DNA of 7,019 bases, taken from the NCBI GenBank assembly GCA_011052165.1, contig DRJN01000137.1:1-7019 (forward strand), in the 5' to 3' direction. Under the pieces are notes generated by a model, which saw nothing but the letters and a program-made list of their open reading frames with translations, was not told the origin of the DNA and did not search any database. The position numbers and the translations under genes are program-made. Position 1 is the first letter of the stretch. Each line of letters opens with the position of its first letter. Of the stretch, positions 1 to 4,885 are shown in pieces. Source of the stretch: Gammaproteobacteria bacterium. GTDB taxonomy: Bacteria; Pseudomonadota; Gammaproteobacteria; UBA6429; Thiohalophilaceae.

Positions 1-323
1 AATTCGGAAACCGCCGGGGTATCGATGATGGGATCGGTATCCGGCGGTACGCAGAGGGTGGTGATGCCACTCGCGGCGGCGGCCCGGGTTTCCGATGCGA
101 TAGTCCCCTTGTGCTCAGCGCCGGGTTCGCAAAGGTGGGCGTTAAGATCAATCAGGCCGGGGCAGACAATCTGTCCGCGGGCGTCAATCGTTTCGTCGGC
201 GTGGAAGTCCGTCGGGATATCGCCGCAGGCCAGGACGCGGCCGTTATCGATGGCGATATCGGCAGGTTTATCGACCCCATTAGCCGGGTCAACCAGGTGT
301 CCGTGGGTAATGAGAAGGCGCAT
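1..323 (-). CDS. pyrC': Non-catalytic dihydroorotase homologue (PyrC'/PyrX type), N-terminal part, cut by window edge
   Basis: The 107 visible codons encode the N-terminal beta-sandwich and first barrel strand of a class I dihydroorotase/amidohydrolase. The start is ATG at 323-321, overlapping the pyrB stop by one base (TGATG), with a GAGG at 337-334 as ribosome binding site. The family's metal-binding HxHxR signature should follow PGLIDL, but the sequence reads PGLIDLNAHLCEPG. Its positions are Asn61, His63 and Cys65, so the first His and the Arg are lost. The usual substrate-binding MPNT is replaced by CVPPDT (residues 91-96). In Pseudomonas-type systems such an inactive homologue is needed structurally to assemble the dodecameric aspartate transcarbamoylase with PyrB. 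I infer the same role here. The active dihydroorotase must then be encoded elsewhere. The C-terminal part lies beyond the window. Confidence 0.88.
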   Translation of the reverse strand, partial: MRLLITHGHLVDPANGVDKPADIAIDNGRVLACGDIPTDFHADETIDARGQIVCPGLIDLNAHLCEPGAEHKGTIASETRAAAASGITTLCVPPDTDPIIDTPAVSE

Positions 324-1303
324 CAGTGGGGGGCCTCGCCGTCTGTGCCGCCCCGGCCAAGGATCAGGGACATGACCGCCATGCGCACCGCCAGGCCGTT
401 GGTAACCTGTTCGAGAATAACGGACTGCGGACCATCGGCCACGGCGGAGTCGATTTCCACCCCGCGATTGATAGGACCGGGATGCATGACGATGGCATCC
501 TCTCTGGCCAGCGCCAGCTTTTCCGGGGTCAGGCCATAGCTGCTGAAATACTCGTCCTCACTGGGCAGCAACGCGCCTTCCATGCGTTCGCGTTGCAGGC
601 GCAACGTGATCACCACATCCACATCGCGCAGTCCCTGTTCCATCTGATGAAATACATGCACGCCGAGATGCTCGGCCTGGGGGGGAATCAGGGTGTGCGG
701 GCCGATGACGCGCACATCGGGCACGCCCAGCGTATTCAGCGCATGGATCTGCGAACGCGCCACCCGCGAGTGCATGATGTCGCCGATGATGGCTACGCGC
801 AGGGCAGTGAAGTCCGGTTTGTGGCGGCGGATGGTGAACATGTCGAGCATCGCCTGGGTGGGATGGGCATGGCTGCCGTCCCCGGCATTGATCACACTGA
901 TATGGGGGGCGACGTGCTCGGCGATAAAATGCGCCGCGCCGCTTTGCATGTGGCGGACGATGAACATGTCGCAGTGCATGGCTTCCAGGTTACGCAGCAT
1001 GTCGAGCAGGCTTTCCCCTTTTTTCGTCGCCGAAGTCTGGATGTTGATGTTGATGACATCCGCCGATAAACGTTTGGCGGCCAGTTCGAAGGTAGTGTGG
1101 GTGCGCGTACTGGCCTCAAAGAACAGATTGGCGATAGTCTTACCACGCAGCAGGGGTGCCTTTTTTATGGGCTTGTTGATGACCGAAGCAAAGTTTTTGG
1201 CGTGGTCGAGGATCTCGGTCAGGGTCTGGCGCGAGAGTCCTTCGGTGGTGAGAAAATGGCGCAGACGGCCCTGGCTGTCGAACTGGATATCCTGGCGCAT
1301 CAT
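323..1303 (-). CDS. pyrB: Aspartate carbamoyltransferase catalytic subunit
   Basis: This 326-residue enzyme condenses carbamoyl phosphate and aspartate to N-carbamoylaspartate, the committed step of pyrimidine synthesis in the cytoplasm. Visible motifs are the carbamoyl-phosphate loop FFEASTRT (STRT 65-68), Lys95 in TKKGES, Arg117, HPTQ (147-150), Arg180 in HSR, the aspartate-binding loop TLRLQRE (233-239) and HPGPINRGVEI (274-284). All catalytic positions look intact. The frame is open back to 1405, but the extra 34 residues are unlike the family. ATG at 1303 makes an ATGA overlap with the pyrR stop and has AAGGA about 12 bases upstream. Met2 at 1300 is a possible alternative start. The HPGPINRG form and the following pyrC' indicate the Pseudomonas-like class A holoenzyme rather than the PyrBI form. 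No pyrI is present in the window. Confidence 0.97.
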   Translation of the reverse strand: MMRQDIQFDSQGRLRHFLTTEGLSRQTLTEILDHAKNFASVINKPIKKAPLLRGKTIANLFFEASTRTHTTFELAAKRLSADVININIQTSATKKGESLLDMLRNLEAMHCDMFIVRHMQSGAAHFIAEHVAPHISVINAGDGSHAHPTQAMLDMFTIRRHKPDFTALRVAIIGDIMHSRVARSQIHALNTLGVPDVRVIGPHTLIPPQAEHLGVHVFHQMEQGLRDVDVVITLRLQRERMEGALLPSEDEYFSSYGLTPEKLALAREDAIVMHPGPINRGVEIDSAVADGPQSVILEQVTNGLAVRMAVMSLILGRGGTDGEAPH

Positions 1304-1821
1304 GTGCCGGTTTTTTCCTTTTGGGTCTGGATCTTCAGGGTCAGTGGATCGGGGCCGCTGAGTTTGATGTGCTCGCCAGCATCGAGATCCATATGCACGC
1401 CGCACACATCCGCGCAGACAGGCAGTTCCTGACCGCTGCGCTGCACCAGCACGGCCAGACTGACCGAGGCCGGGCGGCCGTAATCAAAAATCTCGTTTAA
1501 GGCCGCGCGAATGGTGCGCCCGGTATGCAGGACGTCATCCACCAGAATGATATGCCGATCTTCGATATCAAAATCCAGTTGCGAAGGCTCGACCTGGGGA
1601 TGCATGCCGATGCGAGTGAAATCATCACGATAGAAGCTGATGTTGAGTGTGCCCAGCGGGATGTCTTCCGGCAGTCGTTTGAGCAGGGCCTGCGCCACCC
1701 AGACACCGCCGGTGTGGATGCCGATCATAAGAGGCTCATAAACAGGGGTTGCCTGTAGTAACTGCGTTAGATCGCTGGCCATACTTTCCAGCAGAGCGTC
1801 AACGTCATGGCCTTGTGTCAT
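1300..1821 (-). CDS. pyrR: PyrR, pyr operon regulator / uracil phosphoribosyltransferase family
   Basis: This 173-residue type I phosphoribosyltransferase has the PRPP-binding signature IILVDDVLHTGRTI (91-104). It also has GIHTGGVWVA (34-43) and the PyrR-typical SFYRDDFTRIG (62-72), which separates it from Upp or HPRT. Family members make UMP from uracil and PRPP, and in Bacillus they bind pyr mRNA to cause attenuation. Here ruvX ends in TAA directly before the pyrR ATG (0 bases between), and pyrR overlaps pyrB by four bases. There is therefore no room for a leader attenuator at either junction. Compared with the Bacillus protein as I remember it, basic residues in the segment after LAVLVQRSG (Arg in HRELP, Arg in PIRAD, Lys in GKN) are replaced by Gln, Cys and Val. 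This suggests altered or absent RNA binding. An enzymatic or other regulatory role is likelier. Confidence 0.95.
   Translation of the reverse strand: MTQGHDVDALLESMASDLTQLLQATPVYEPLMIGIHTGGVWVAQALLKRLPEDIPLGTLNISFYRDDFTRIGMHPQVEPSQLDFDIEDRHIILVDDVLHTGRTIRAALNEIFDYGRPASVSLAVLVQRSGQELPVCADVCGVHMDLDAGEHIKLSGPDPLTLKIQTQKEKTGT
1316..1320 (-). promoter_or_regulatory. Ribosome binding site of pyrB
   Basis: AAGGA lies inside the 3' end of pyrR, 12 bases before the ATG at 1303. It supports the short pyrB start over the longer open frame beginning at 1405. The spacing is somewhat long. Confidence 0.5.
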
Positions 1822-2259
1822 TTAATTCAAACCCCCGTGTGCGTGTGTATCCATCCAGCTTTGCAGTATCAGTTGGGCGGCAATGTGATCATTATATTGC
1901 GGCCTGTTCTTTTTTACCCGCAGCACCTGCTTCTCGCGCAGTAGCCTGTTTGCTTCCAGCGAGCTGTAACGTTCGTCCACCATGTCAACCGGGAGATTGT
2001 ATCGCCCTTTGAGTTGATTACCAAAGCGCCGCGCCGCCTTGCTCATATCCTGCTCACCCCCGTCTATTTGCAGGGGCAGGCCCACCACCAGCAGTTCGGG
2101 TTGCCATTCGTCGATCAGGCGGCTGATACCCGCCCAGTCCGGTTTCCGGTTTTTGCCGGGCAGGGTCAGCAAGGGTGTGACGGTGCAGGTGACGTCCTGG
2201 CCAACAGCGATACCAATACGATTTCTGCCAAAGTCGAAACCGAGCAGGGTGCGGCTCAC
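1822..2259 (-). CDS. ruvX: RuvX/YqgF RNase H-fold nuclease, 16S rRNA 5' end maturation
   Basis: This 145-residue protein belongs to the YqgF family, which resembles RuvC resolvases and is linked to 16S rRNA 5'-end processing and possibly Holliday junction processing. It has the N-terminal GFDFGRNRIGIAVG (7-20) with acidic Asp9, the middle VDERYSS (94-100) with Glu96, and the C-terminal NDHIAAQLIL (123-132) with Asp124. The RNase H-like acidic triad is therefore complete. Length is normal for the family. The start is GTG at 2259, forming a GTGA overlap with the yqgE stop. It begins MSRTLLGFDFG, where the family normally starts. The yqgE-ruvX pairing is one of the most conserved proteobacterial gene neighbourhoods. 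Confidence 0.96.
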   Translation of the reverse strand: MSRTLLGFDFGRNRIGIAVGQDVTCTVTPLLTLPGKNRKPDWAGISRLIDEWQPELLVVGLPLQIDGGEQDMSKAARRFGNQLKGRYNLPVDMVDERYSSLEANRLLREKQVLRVKKNRPQYNDHIAAQLILQSWMDTHAHGGLN

Positions 2260-2819
2260 GCATGCCCCACGTCGGGGGAAATCAGGGCAAGCTCGACCCC
2301 CAGAAGGGCGGCAGCCGTGGCCCAGCGTTCGTCCAGCGGGGTATCGAAGATGACGCGGTTGTCAGCCGGGCCATTGAGCCAGCTGTTGGCGGCTATTTCA
2401 TCTTCCAGTTGACCGGCGCCCCAGCCGGCATAGCCCAGAGCAATGAGAAACTTCTTCGGACCAAGACCATGAGCAATGGCCTCGATGATGTCCTGTGAAA
2501 CGGTGAGCGCCAGATCGGTGCCCAGTTCCAGCGTGTTGTCCCATTCGCCCTGCGGCGTATGCAGAACAAAACCCTGTGCCGGTTGTACCGGGCCACCTTG
2601 GTAAACAGGTACATTGGTCATCTCGGGTTCTCCCAGATCAAGGCCAAGCTGGGTGGCCAGATCACCGAGGTTCATCGGGGTCGGGCGGTTGATCAGCAGG
2701 CCCATGGCGCCTTCCGAGCTATGCTCACAGAGAAAGGTGACGGTGTGGGAGAAATTCGGATCCTGCAGACCCGGCATGGCGATGAGAAACTGGTTGCTTA
2801 ATTGCGAAATAAAGCTCAT
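2256..2819 (-). CDS. yqgE: YqgE/AlgH family protein (UPF0301)
   Basis: This 187-residue member of the YqgE/AlgH family has the same length as E. coli YqgE. Motifs include FLIAMPGLQDPNFSHTV (11-27), the CEHSSEGAMGLLINRP stretch (31-46), GGPVQPAQGFVLHT (75-88), ALGYAGWGAGQLEDEI (127-142) and the terminal GHA. The molecular function is unknown. In Pseudomonas the gene was named algH for an effect on alginate genes. The frame stays open to a TTG at 2855, but ATG at 2819 gives the family N-terminus (MSFISQLSNQFLIAMP). No good Shine-Dalgarno precedes it: the upstream bases end TTCCCCGC. It is separated from tonB by 101 bases, so it could have its own promoter, and it overlaps ruvX (GTGA). Confidence 0.96.
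   Translation of the reverse strand: MSFISQLSNQFLIAMPGLQDPNFSHTVTFLCEHSSEGAMGLLINRPTPMNLGDLATQLGLDLGEPEMTNVPVYQGGPVQPAQGFVLHTPQGEWDNTLELGTDLALTVSQDIIEAIAHGLGPKKFLIALGYAGWGAGQLEDEIAANSWLNGPADNRVIFDTPLDERWATAAALLGVELALISPDVGHA
2265..2270 (-). promoter_or_regulatory. Ribosome binding site of ruvX
   Basis: GTGGGG lies five bases before the GTG start at 2259, inside the last codons of yqgE. It is weak but correctly spaced and supports the GTG start with translational coupling. Confidence 0.4.
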
Positions 2820-2863
2820 GCGGGGAAGTATTGTCAATGCAGGAGAAAGATTCAAGTGAAAAG

Positions 2864-2869
2864 ATAATA
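2864..2869 (-). promoter_or_regulatory. Possible -10 element upstream of yqgE
   Basis: TATTAT within an AT-rich patch (CTTATTATCTTTTC on the minus strand) would start transcription about 38 bases before the yqgE ATG. No convincing -35 hexamer is found at 16-18 bases. It is listed because the 101-base tonB-yqgE gap is the natural place for a promoter of the yqgE-ruvX-pyr block. Confidence 0.2.
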
Positions 2870-2920
2870 AGGGATAGCCGCCCAGGATGCGGTTGAGGAA
2901 CGAAGTGCATCAACGGGCTT

Positions 2921-3820
2921 TTACTGCCCCCCCGTACTCAGGCCGCTGTTACTCTTGAAATACCAGACCCGGGGGATATGCAGTATATCGGTATCGACGA
3001 GGATTTCCTTGCTCAGAGGCGGGAAAGGGGCGGCCAGACGGACGATGCGTTTCGCGGCGTCGTCCAGTACCTTGTAACCGGAGGACTGGATAATTTTCAT
3101 ATGATTCAGGCTGCCATCCGGGTTAATCGCCACATCCAGCAGGAGGCTGCCATTAATATTGTGGCGCAGGGCCTCTTCGGGATAGTTGAGGTTACCAAAG
3201 CGTTCCACCTTGGTGCGCCAGGCATCCAGATAACTGGCGAAACGGTATTCTTTTGCATTTGCGCCTCGCACATACGTGCGCCGGGGGGTGATGTGATAGG
3301 TTTTTTTTATGCGATCGATCTCAGCACTCATGCGCGCGATGTTCTGCCGGCTGCGCTCCAGCAACTGGGCGACGGTGAGGGTTTGGGACAGATCAGGCAG
3401 GGGTTCTTTCTGTGGTTTACTGGGTGTTTTTTGCTTGGCCCGATGGGTGGTCATCACTTCCATCTGTGCCTGTTCGGGTCGGGTCAGGGACGGGGCGACG
3501 GCCTGCTCTCTGACCGGTGCGAAGCCGTTATCCTGGGTCGGGACCGGGTTAGAGAGCGGGCTTTGATCGTGGGTCTTTTCCTTAACGTTGCCGCCGCCCT
3601 TCTGATTGGCCTGGGCGAGATAATCGGGCTTGTCCGGGGCCTTATCGGAATGACTTTGCACCAGGGTGATTTCCATCGTCGTGAGCGGTGGCGTGGTATC
3701 GTCAGCAATATTAAAGCTTATCCCCAATATGATAATGGCATGGAAAGCCAGGGCGAAAAACAGGGTCATGCCCAGACGGTCCGAAGATGAAACCACAGAG
3801 GAAGGAACAGCAGTCGTCAC
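2921..3820 (-). CDS. TonB-family energy transducer protein (TonB3-like)
   Basis: This 299-residue inner-membrane protein has a short cytoplasmic start, one membrane segment (about 18-37, with His27) and a long periplasmic linker. The linker is charged and Pro/Gln/Lys-containing (about 40-150) and is followed by a helical-looking stretch (150-173). The C-terminal TonB domain spans about 200-290, with NYPEEALRHNINGSLLLDVAINPDG and the SSGYKVLDDAAKRIVRLAAPFPPL stretch as its clearest parts. TonB proteins couple the proton motive force, through ExbB-ExbD, to outer-membrane receptors. No exbB or exbD lies nearby. In Pseudomonas the gene at this locus between gshB and yqgE is tonB3, tied to twitching motility. 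The membrane segment keeps the His of the usual SxxxH signature but has Ala at the Ser position. The start is GTG at 3820, since a stop lies just upstream in frame. No clear ribosome binding site is seen, so coupling to the preceding small ORF is plausible. Confidence 0.9.
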   Translation of the reverse strand: MTTAVPSSVVSSSDRLGMTLFFALAFHAIIILGISFNIADDTTPPLTTMEITLVQSHSDKAPDKPDYLAQANQKGGGNVKEKTHDQSPLSNPVPTQDNGFAPVREQAVAPSLTRPEQAQMEVMTTHRAKQKTPSKPQKEPLPDLSQTLTVAQLLERSRQNIARMSAEIDRIKKTYHITPRRTYVRGANAKEYRFASYLDAWRTKVERFGNLNYPEEALRHNINGSLLLDVAINPDGSLNHMKIIQSSGYKVLDDAAKRIVRLAAPFPPLSKEILVDTDILHIPRVWYFKSNSGLSTGGQ

Positions 3821-3912
3821 GGAGTTTTATTTACCACATGTTGCAACCCGGATCTTCCACCAGGACGACGGGTTCTCGCCTGATCTTTGAATCCAAATTT
3901 CTGGGCGATCAT
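3817..3912 (-). CDS. Candidate 31-residue small protein between Gx transporter and tonB
   Basis: This is a small open frame with ATG at 3912-3910 and TGA at 3819-3817. It fills the whole space between the two neighbours and overlaps each by four bases: ATGA with the Gx transporter stop and GTGA with the tonB GTG. The peptide begins MIAQKFGFKDQARTRRPGG and is strongly basic, with four Arg and three Lys against one Asp. It has no membrane segment, signal peptide or cysteine. I recognise no family. The exact fit at both ends matches the coupling style of this operon and is the main argument for it. Alternatively it is an untranslated spacer that happens to lack stops. Confidence 0.4.
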   Translation of the reverse strand: MIAQKFGFKDQARTRRPGGRSGLQHVVNKTP

Positions 3913-4430
3913 TCCGCCTCCCGATAGGAGATGTGGGTTAATAATGATCGGCTGATTATACCGTTGATCATACCGAGCGCCACGGCAAAAGTCAGCAAAA
4001 CCGGAAACAGTCGCCACAGCCCCGGATGGGGAATAAATAAAAGATAGGCGCAGGTAAACTGGGCGCTGATATGGGCGATGGAGGCCAGCAGGCTGTAGCC
4101 TACCGGACCAAAGCCCCGGCCCGGGAGCTTTGTTCCCCCCCATAGAATCAGCACGCTGGTCACGGCACCACTTAAACTTAACATGAAGGTGGGAGAAAGA
4201 AAGGTGCCCAGCACCAGGCTACCCACCAGCACCCGCAGGAGGCTGACCCAGGCTGCCGTGCGCCAGCCGAACTGGCATAGCACGGTGATGGTGATGATAT
4301 TGGCCAGCCCCGGTTTGAGTCCCGGGATCGGACTCGGCAAACTGCTTTCCAACACATGAATCGTGACTGCCAGTGCCGTGAACCAGGCGATACGGCTGTC
4401 TTCGGGGGTGCTTCTCAGCGTGATTTTCAT
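3909..4430 (-). CDS. Gx transporter family / heptaprenyl diphosphate synthase component I-like membrane protein (EetB-like)
   Basis: This 173-residue integral membrane protein belongs to the Hpre_diP_synt_I / Gx transporter family. The signature is IPGLKPGLANIITI (35-48), then SLLRVLVGSLVLGTFLSPTF (63-82) and LSLSGAVTS (84-92). Hydrophobic segments lie at about 13-30, 43-75, 82-98, 110-134 and 140-162. The family name comes from a link to isoprenoid synthesis, but the fold suggests an S-component-like small-molecule transporter, and the substrate is unknown. In Firmicute EET loci a member of this family is, as I recall, EetB. The ATG at 4430 has a weak GGGA upstream. The 98-base gap before it means it may be separately initiated, although it follows the NusG-II gene on the same strand. 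Its stop overlaps a 31-residue ORF. Confidence 0.85.
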   Translation of the reverse strand: MKITLRSTPEDSRIAWFTALAVTIHVLESSLPSPIPGLKPGLANIITITVLCQFGWRTAAWVSLLRVLVGSLVLGTFLSPTFMLSLSGAVTSVLILWGGTKLPGRGFGPVGYSLLASIAHISAQFTCAYLLFIPHPGLWRLFPVLLTFAVALGMINGIISRSLLTHISYREAE

Positions 4431-4472
4431 TTAGGCTGGATCCCGTAGAGGGCTGCTTGGGTATGGGCTTAA

Positions 4473-4491
4473 CATTATGAAAATAATAAAC
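4473..4491 (-). promoter_or_regulatory. AT-rich regulatory candidate upstream of the Gx transporter gene
   Basis: In the 98-base gap between the NusG-II and Gx genes, about 30 bases (4470-4499) are nearly all A/T, in contrast to the surrounding GC-rich sequence. They contain TATAAA- and CATAAT-like -10 candidates on the minus strand. No good -35 was found. On the plus strand the 19 bases CATTATGAAAATAATAAAC match the classical 19-base Fur box at 13 positions, which is weak given the AT content. An internal promoter or an operator is plausible but unproven. Confidence 0.25.
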
Positions 4492-4528
4492 TTTATAACT
4501 GTACCGTCGCTCGGCTGCGGAGTCCAGA

Positions 4529-4885
4529 TTAAAAATTCATACTGTCATATTGCCCCGACCCCATGATCTCGATACTGATTCGATTAGGCAGACAGGCGGT
4601 GAAGTCGCCGCTGTGGCTGAGCCAGCCTGCGTGGATGCCGACCTTGCCGGTACAGGGAGAGTCGGTAAAGCGGATTTTACCGTCTTTAATTTGCAAGCGG
4701 CTGACGCCCAGTGGCCCATCGACACTGATTCTCCGATCTTTGTTCAGTGCCAGTTCCCGGACCAGGGTTTCGCCGCGCATAATACGGACCGTGGTACCGG
4801 CGGTGGTGGGCTGCCAGTAATGCAGGTAGACGAAGGGCAGGGCCAGAATCGCTAGCAGTAACAGGACGATATCGGCGCGCGTCAT
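4529..4885 (-). CDS. NusG domain II-containing membrane-anchored protein (EetA-like)
   Basis: This is a 118-residue protein with an N-terminal signal anchor (about 5-23, DIVLLLLAILALPFVYLHYW) and one extracytosolic NusG domain II-like fold. The family fingerprint is clear: ISVDGPLGVSRLQIKDGKIRF (53-73), then SPCTGKVGIHAGWL (76-89) and ACLPNRISIEIMG (97-109). Function is unknown. It is not the transcription factor NusG. Family members are encoded beside apbE, Gx transporter and rnf or EET genes. Members usually carry three cysteines (SPC-x4-C and CLPN), I believe. Here Cys78 and Cys98 remain, but the middle position is Gly83. The ATG at 4885 shares one base with the apbE stop (TGATG), so the two are translationally coupled. 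Confidence 0.85.
   Translation of the reverse strand: MTRADIVLLLLAILALPFVYLHYWQPTTAGTTVRIMRGETLVRELALNKDRRISVDGPLGVSRLQIKDGKIRFTDSPCTGKVGIHAGWLSHSGDFTACLPNRISIEIMGSGQYDSMNF

Noticed and set aside
326..1069. Long plus-strand open frame (247 codons) across pyrB
   Set aside because: It is the exact antisense of a well-supported pyrB with all motifs. Its translation is His/Gly-rich and resembles no known family, as expected for shadow frames in GC-rich DNA.
1304..1405. 34-residue N-terminal extension of PyrB
   Set aside because: The extension lies wholly within pyrR, has no family resemblance (Arg/Pro-rich), and the ATG at 1303 has the ATGA overlap and upstream AAGGA.
2833..2838. TTGACA (minus strand) just upstream of yqgE as a -35 box
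   Set aside because: A -10 at normal spacing would fall inside yqgE, leaving no leader or ribosome binding site for that gene, and no good hexamer is seen there.
2820..2855. 12-residue N-terminal extension of YqgE from a TTG codon
   Set aside because: The ATG at 2819 gives exactly the family's usual N-terminus and length, and the TTG has no ribosome binding site.
2880..2918. Inverted repeat after tonB (GTTGA/TCAAC with flanking GCCC/GGGC) as a terminator
   Set aside because: The stem is short with an asymmetric bulge and a 13-base loop, and no T-run follows on the minus strand. It does not meet the form of an intrinsic terminator.
2978..3790. Long plus-strand open frame (270 codons) across tonB
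   Set aside because: It is antisense to the TonB-like gene, whose C-terminal domain and membrane segment are clear. There is no recognisable domain or ribosome binding site in the plus direction.
3817..4143. 108-codon minus-strand frame ending at tonB, read as one gene
   Set aside because: Most of it is an out-of-frame shadow of the Gx transporter gene. Only the last 31 codons after the Gx stop are kept as a candidate.
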